A stretch of DNA of 16,897 bases from DSWT01 sp034433375 (GTDB taxonomy: Bacteria > Chloroflexota > Anaerolineae > B4-G1 > SLSP01). Positions 13,844 through 16,897 of this stretch are shown here, one piece after another (the stretch's first letter is position 1; every line of letters starts with the position of its first letter). The position numbers were made by a program, and so were the translations under genes. The DNA lies in assembly GCA_034433375.1 (NCBI GenBank), contig DAOUAQ010000288.1, positions 1 to 16,897 of the forward strand, in the 5' to 3' direction. The notes beneath the pieces are model-generated. The model was not told the DNA's origin. It saw nothing but the letters and a program-made list of their open reading frames with translations, and made no database searches.

Positions 13844-15571
13844 ATGTCTCGGAAAATAGCTTCTATCTTGTTCAACATCATCCTCGTATGCACTTTGGTC
13901 GCGTGTCAAAAACCAACGCCGGTTCCGCCCACCGCCACACCGACAGCAACCTCTACCCTTTTTCCAACTGCGACAGCCACCTCCACAGCGCCCCCCACTC
14001 CCACTGCCACCCTCACCCCTACCCCCCGCCCTACCGCCACGTTCACCGTAACGCCAACGCCGGAACCGTCCATTGTCCTCCAGATCATTGATGAGATAAG
14101 CGGCGACCCTGTCCCGCTGGCCAGCGTCCACCTCTTTGCCGCAGAGAGCTATTCGCAGACGACGACAACCGACAAAGCCGGGCAGGTCACTTTCGGCGGA
14201 CTGGATGCGGCGACATACACGGTCACCGTATCCGCCGACGGGTATCTGGCCTATTCGAGCGCCGTGGAAGCCCGCTCTGGCGGTGAACCACTCACATTCA
14301 GCCTGAAACCCGGCGCATTTGCCACCGTCACTGTGAAGACGGCCAATCTGCGCAGCGGTCCCGGTGAGGTTTATCCGATTGTTGGCAAGGCATCCGAAGC
14401 GGACGTCGTTGAGGTGATCGGGAAAAGCAAGGATGGCGTATGGCTGGTCGTCCGCACCGCCGAGGGAAGCGAGAGTTGGATCGCTGCCGCGTCGGTGACA
14501 GCGCAAAGTACGCTTGATCGCGTAAGTATCGCCGCAGCGCCGCCCACACCCACGCCGCGCCCGGCAACGGCAACGCCGGCAGCGACCGCTACGACTCAGC
14601 CCGTCGCTCCGCGTCCGGCAGCGCCGCCGACAGGGGCTAATCTGCTGCTCAATCCCGGATTCGAGGAAGGGGTGCAATATTGGTACAGCGAGAGCCAAAA
14701 CAGCCCAGTACCGGCGAAAATCATCACAGCGCAACAACTACCGATGTCTGTTTACTCCGGACAAAGTAGTGGATTGACCGCGGGGGGCGGCAGTTTTGCA
14801 TACCAGAAAGTCAACGTCACGCCGGGCGTGACCTATCGCGTTGGCGCGTGGGTTCGGTTGTGGTCGAGTATCACCGAAGATCGCAACGTCTCTACGGAAC
14901 CCCAACCGGTGTGGGCGCACATCTGCATCAACACCATTGGCGGATACCAGCAATTCATCCCGGAGACGTTCTGCTCGGCGCCGGTGAAGGTGTTCGATAC
15001 ATGGCAGTATATCGCCGTTGATGCCATAGCCACGCGAGACATTCTGGCCGTCGTTATCGCTATCAATCCAGGGGGCTGGCCCATCCTGCGCGGCGAAGCG
15101 ACATGGGATGATGTTTACCTGGGAATTTCTCCAAAAGCAGCCACACCCGTTCCCGCAGCGACGGCCACGCCGGCGCCGCCCAGCCGACCGGCGCCCGTTG
15201 CCTTCAACGGCGTGGCATTACGGGATGGTATGCTCAATGCCCACACGCAGCTTACGCAAATTGGCGGATTACTGGATCGTCTTACCGGTGGACAAAGTGC
15301 AAGCTGCGAAGAATTCAACGGCTACTACCGTGCTCTGGTTGGCAGCCCCACCTATCACTCCATCCCGGCTGATTGGCAGAATGTGTACAACGAGTACATC
15401 TGGGCAGTGGAGCACGGCATCCAGGCTAATGAACCACTTTATGCCCTGTGCGACCGTGGTGGAGGGAAACTCACGCCGCTCAACTATGGCGTTGCCCGAA
15501 TGAGCATCAACGAAAGTCTTGAAAGACTCGGTCCCGCCATCAATGCGGCGAACGGGTTACTGGGACAATAA
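13844..15571 (+). CDS. Multidomain surface lipoprotein with SH3b and carbohydrate-binding-like domains
   Basis: A 575-residue exported protein. Residues 1-21 form a lipoprotein signal with lipobox LVAC (C21). Residues 22-75 are a Thr/Pro/Ala linker. Residues 76-155 resemble a carboxypeptidase-regulatory/PEGA-like beta sandwich (SGDPVPLASVHLF; ATYTVTVSADGYLAY). Residues 160-220 are an SH3b domain (TVKTANLRSGPGEVYPIVG; DGVWLVVRTAEGSESWI). A second linker (231-264) leads to a jelly-roll-like module (266-427, beginning NLLLNPGFEEG and ending ATWDDVYLGIS), typical of carbohydrate-binding folds. A third linker (430-452) leads to an unrecognised helical C-terminal domain with C488 and C536. No enzyme motif is seen, so binding to cell wall or glycan is inferred. 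AAGGAG precedes the ATG. It is divergent from the binding-protein gene and ends at a strong hairpin. Confidence 0.87.
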   Translation: MSRKIASILFNIILVCTLVACQKPTPVPPTATPTATSTLFPTATATSTAPPTPTATLTPTPRPTATFTVTPTPEPSIVLQIIDEISGDPVPLASVHLFAAESYSQTTTTDKAGQVTFGGLDAATYTVTVSADGYLAYSSAVEARSGGEPLTFSLKPGAFATVTVKTANLRSGPGEVYPIVGKASEADVVEVIGKSKDGVWLVVRTAEGSESWIAAASVTAQSTLDRVSIAAAPPTPTPRPATATPAATATTQPVAPRPAAPPTGANLLLNPGFEEGVQYWYSESQNSPVPAKIITAQQLPMSVYSGQSSGLTAGGGSFAYQKVNVTPGVTYRVGAWVRLWSSITEDRNVSTEPQPVWAHICINTIGGYQQFIPETFCSAPVKVFDTWQYIAVDAIATRDILAVVIAINPGGWPILRGEATWDDVYLGISPKAATPVPAATATPAPPSRPAPVAFNGVALRDGMLNAHTQLTQIGGLLDRLTGGQSASCEEFNGYYRALVGSPTYHSIPADWQNVYNEYIWAVEHGIQANEPLYALCDRGGGKLTPLNYGVARMSINESLERLGPAINAANGLLGQ

Positions 15572-15582
15572 GTATGCAGAAA

Positions 15583-15615
15583 ACGACGCCCGCACACTGC
15601 AAGTGCGGGCGTCGT
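15583..15615. terminator. Hairpin terminator between convergent genes
   Basis: A perfect 13-bp stem ACGACGCCCGCAC / GTGCGGGCGTCGT (15583-15595 and 15603-15615) with a 7-nt loop ACTGCAA lies 11 bp after the stop of the + gene and 28 bp beyond the stop of the - gene. On the minus strand the stem runs into TTTTC; on the plus strand no U-tract follows. It probably serves both genes. Confidence 0.7.
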
Positions 15616-15643
15616 CGTTGACAGCAACGGCTCACAAAAAACG

Positions 15644-16603
15644 TTAACTATCTCCAAGAATACGCCTGGAGTCCTTATATGGCTCTGCCGGCTCAGGTTG
15701 CAAGCTGTGTATATGTCCCCACCGATCCGCTTTGATGCCCCAGAATGTTTCCGTCCAGCGTTTTTTCATCTGTCCATCCGCAGCGGGATACGGAATACGC
15801 TTGCGTTCGCGGAGCAGGACCTCAATCCCGCCATCTTCGGGATTTCGTAGCGCCCCCAGAACCTCGCAAACCGGTTTCGAGTCGTCGAGGATCGGTGAAA
15901 CCCGCTTGCCAGGCGGAATCAGGTTGATGCTTTGAATCGCCGCATCCACGACCACGCTCGATAGGCGCCTGGTGCTAGCAAAAATGGGCGGCGGCACAGA
16001 TTTCAGCAGCCGCTCGACATACTGCTGCACGAATCCCAACGTCACTGCTACCGTTAGACAGACGTAGGATGCCACGTAAATGAGCGCAAAGAAACCTTTA
16101 TTGACCAGGCCAACCGGTTTCCCCGCCGTTGTGTACATCAGCAGCCACAGCGCCGAGAGCAGAATCCCGGCAACGGCTGTCATTGTAATCACAGAAATAA
16201 TGGACATCTGCCGCACCCGGTATACCTGCGCGGCCCACCAACGCTCCCACCACACCAGACGGTCGGCGTAGATGACAAAAAACAGCAAGGCCGAGAAACC
16301 GACACTCACAGCCGTCAAAACCGGATAGTAGTACGACGAAATTTCGCGGGGGATCCAGAAGAAAAGCCACACGGCTAACGCCAGCGCGGACGGCATCAGC
16401 CCCATAATTCCCCCCTCCCAGAGGATGAATTCAGGCAAATTGAGATCCATCTCCTCCCAGACGCCGACGTCGCTTCCGCAGCGCGGGCAATACTGCGGCT
16501 CGGCGGGGCCGGCCGGCGCATTGCCATCCGACGCTGCACCGGAAGGGGCAGGCGGCGGTTTGCTTTGTTCGTACTCTCCTCGGCACGTTCGACAAATCGG
16601 CAT
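15644..16603 (-). CDS. Zinc-ribbon four-helix membrane protein of unknown function
   Basis: A 319-residue protein not recognised beyond its layout. Two CxxC pairs, C4/C7 and C39/C42 (CPRCGSDVG), form an N-terminal zinc ribbon interrupted by a Pro/Ala/Gly-rich loop. Four hydrophobic helices follow near residues 66-84, 93-112, 133-157 and 170-192. The C-terminal 120 residues are soluble, with a beta-rich stretch (GIEVLLRERKRIPYP, RWTETFWGIKADRWGH). With an even number of helices, ribbon and C-terminus should be on the same, probably cytoplasmic, side. GGAG precedes the ATG with good spacing. The preceding coiled-coil gene stops 27 bp upstream, so the two are probably co-transcribed and may act together. 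Confidence 0.78.
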   Translation of the reverse strand: MPICRTCRGEYEQSKPPPAPSGAASDGNAPAGPAEPQYCPRCGSDVGVWEEMDLNLPEFILWEGGIMGLMPSALALAVWLFFWIPREISSYYYPVLTAVSVGFSALLFFVIYADRLVWWERWWAAQVYRVRQMSIISVITMTAVAGILLSALWLLMYTTAGKPVGLVNKGFFALIYVASYVCLTVAVTLGFVQQYVERLLKSVPPPIFASTRRLSSVVVDAAIQSINLIPPGKRVSPILDDSKPVCEVLGALRNPEDGGIEVLLRERKRIPYPAADGQMKKRWTETFWGIKADRWGHIHSLQPEPAEPYKDSRRILGDS

Positions 16604-16630
16604 CGTTGCTCCTCAGTAACGCGCGCGAAT

Positions 16631-16897
16631 TTACCCCAATGCCTTGAGTCGCGCGGCGATTTCGTCCTCCACCTGCTTGATCGCCGCCTTCAACTCGGCC
16701 TCGCGCTTTTCCAGCCCGCGCAACTGCGTCTCGGTCGTCTCCAACTGCTCGACATAACGCTGGCGTAGCGCGCCTTCCTTGCCCACCTGCGAAAGCGCCT
16801 GCATGTTCCCCTGGATTTGCTGCTGCGCTTTGTAGATTTTGTCGCGTTCTTCGCCTAGCTGCCTGAGCTGCTTCTCGTAGTCGGCGATGGTATCGTA
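16631..16897 (-). CDS. C-terminal end of a coiled-coil protein (5' end outside window)
   Basis: Read on the minus strand from the window edge, 88 codons are open down to a TAA (complement of 16631-16633). The translation is almost entirely charged helix (ADYEKQLRQLGEERDKIY, then LRQRYVEQLETTETQL and KREAELKAAIKQVEDEI), a clear coiled coil ending ARLKALG. The heptad-like spacing of Leu/Ile and the codon use support real coding. The pattern is reminiscent of the C-terminal helices of bacterial DUF4139-type proteins, but that is a weak guess without the N-terminal part. It stops 27 bp before the zinc-ribbon membrane protein gene and is likely its operon partner. Confidence 0.8.
   Translation of the reverse strand, partial: YDTIADYEKQLRQLGEERDKIYKAQQQIQGNMQALSQVGKEGALRQRYVEQLETTETQLRGLEKREAELKAAIKQVEDEIAARLKALG

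Noticed and set aside
13802..14737. Long open frame on the minus strand opposite the lipoprotein gene
   Set aside because: It is very rich in Arg, Gly and Cys, mirrors the Thr/Pro linkers on the other strand, and lacks any recognisable motif. The + strand gene has a lipobox, SH3b domain and good ribosome site.

Overview
The window is moderately GC-rich bacterial chromosome with closely packed genes and no phage, insertion-sequence or CRISPR machinery. Several traits point to a member of the Chloroflexota, probably Anaerolineae-like. These are lipoproteins with long Thr/Pro/Ala linkers, a histidine kinase with an N-terminal seven-helix membrane sensor, a divergent Cpn60 homologue next to an Asp-box propeller protein, and many short 7-9 bp tandem repeats at gene ends. 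This assignment is inference; no rRNA or other phylogenetic marker is present.

Left part (1-6656, + strand): the 3' end of a SAM-dependent methyltransferase; a stand-alone response-regulator receiver; a divergent GroEL/Cpn60-family protein; a six-repeat Asp-box (BNR-like) propeller protein 9 bp behind it; a 7TM-PAS-HisKA-HATPase histidine kinase; and a DUF1361 membrane protein. The receiver, chaperonin homologue, propeller and kinase lie in series on one strand and may form a signalling module. The Cpn60 homologue keeps most nucleotide-contact residues but has Arg where GroEL has the hydrolytic Asp398.

Middle part (6657-12907, almost all - strand): tRNA-Val(TAC) with a good promoter; a YcaQ-type crosslink-repair DNA glycosylase with a QxD motif; a family 2 glycosyltransferase; a YjjG-like HAD nucleotidase; a Trm11/TrmG10-like RNA methylase; an unrecognised C2C2 zinc-ribbon protein; and a 6-phosphogluconolactonase-type propeller. 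A clear intrinsic terminator ends the transcript arriving from the next gene.

Right part (12908-16897): an orphan amino-acid-type ABC substrate-binding lipoprotein (-); a divergent five-part lipoprotein with an SH3b domain (+); a strong hairpin between convergent genes; a zinc-ribbon four-helix membrane protein (-); and the C-terminal end of a coiled-coil protein (-) running off the window.

The most unusual feature is the repeats. Five different short tandem-repeat tracts (7, 7, 7, 8 and 8/9 bp units) lie inside genes or at their ends. One is a symmetrical inverted heptad element inserted in frame in the kinase ATPase domain. Three others supply or overlap the stop codon of the neighbouring gene.
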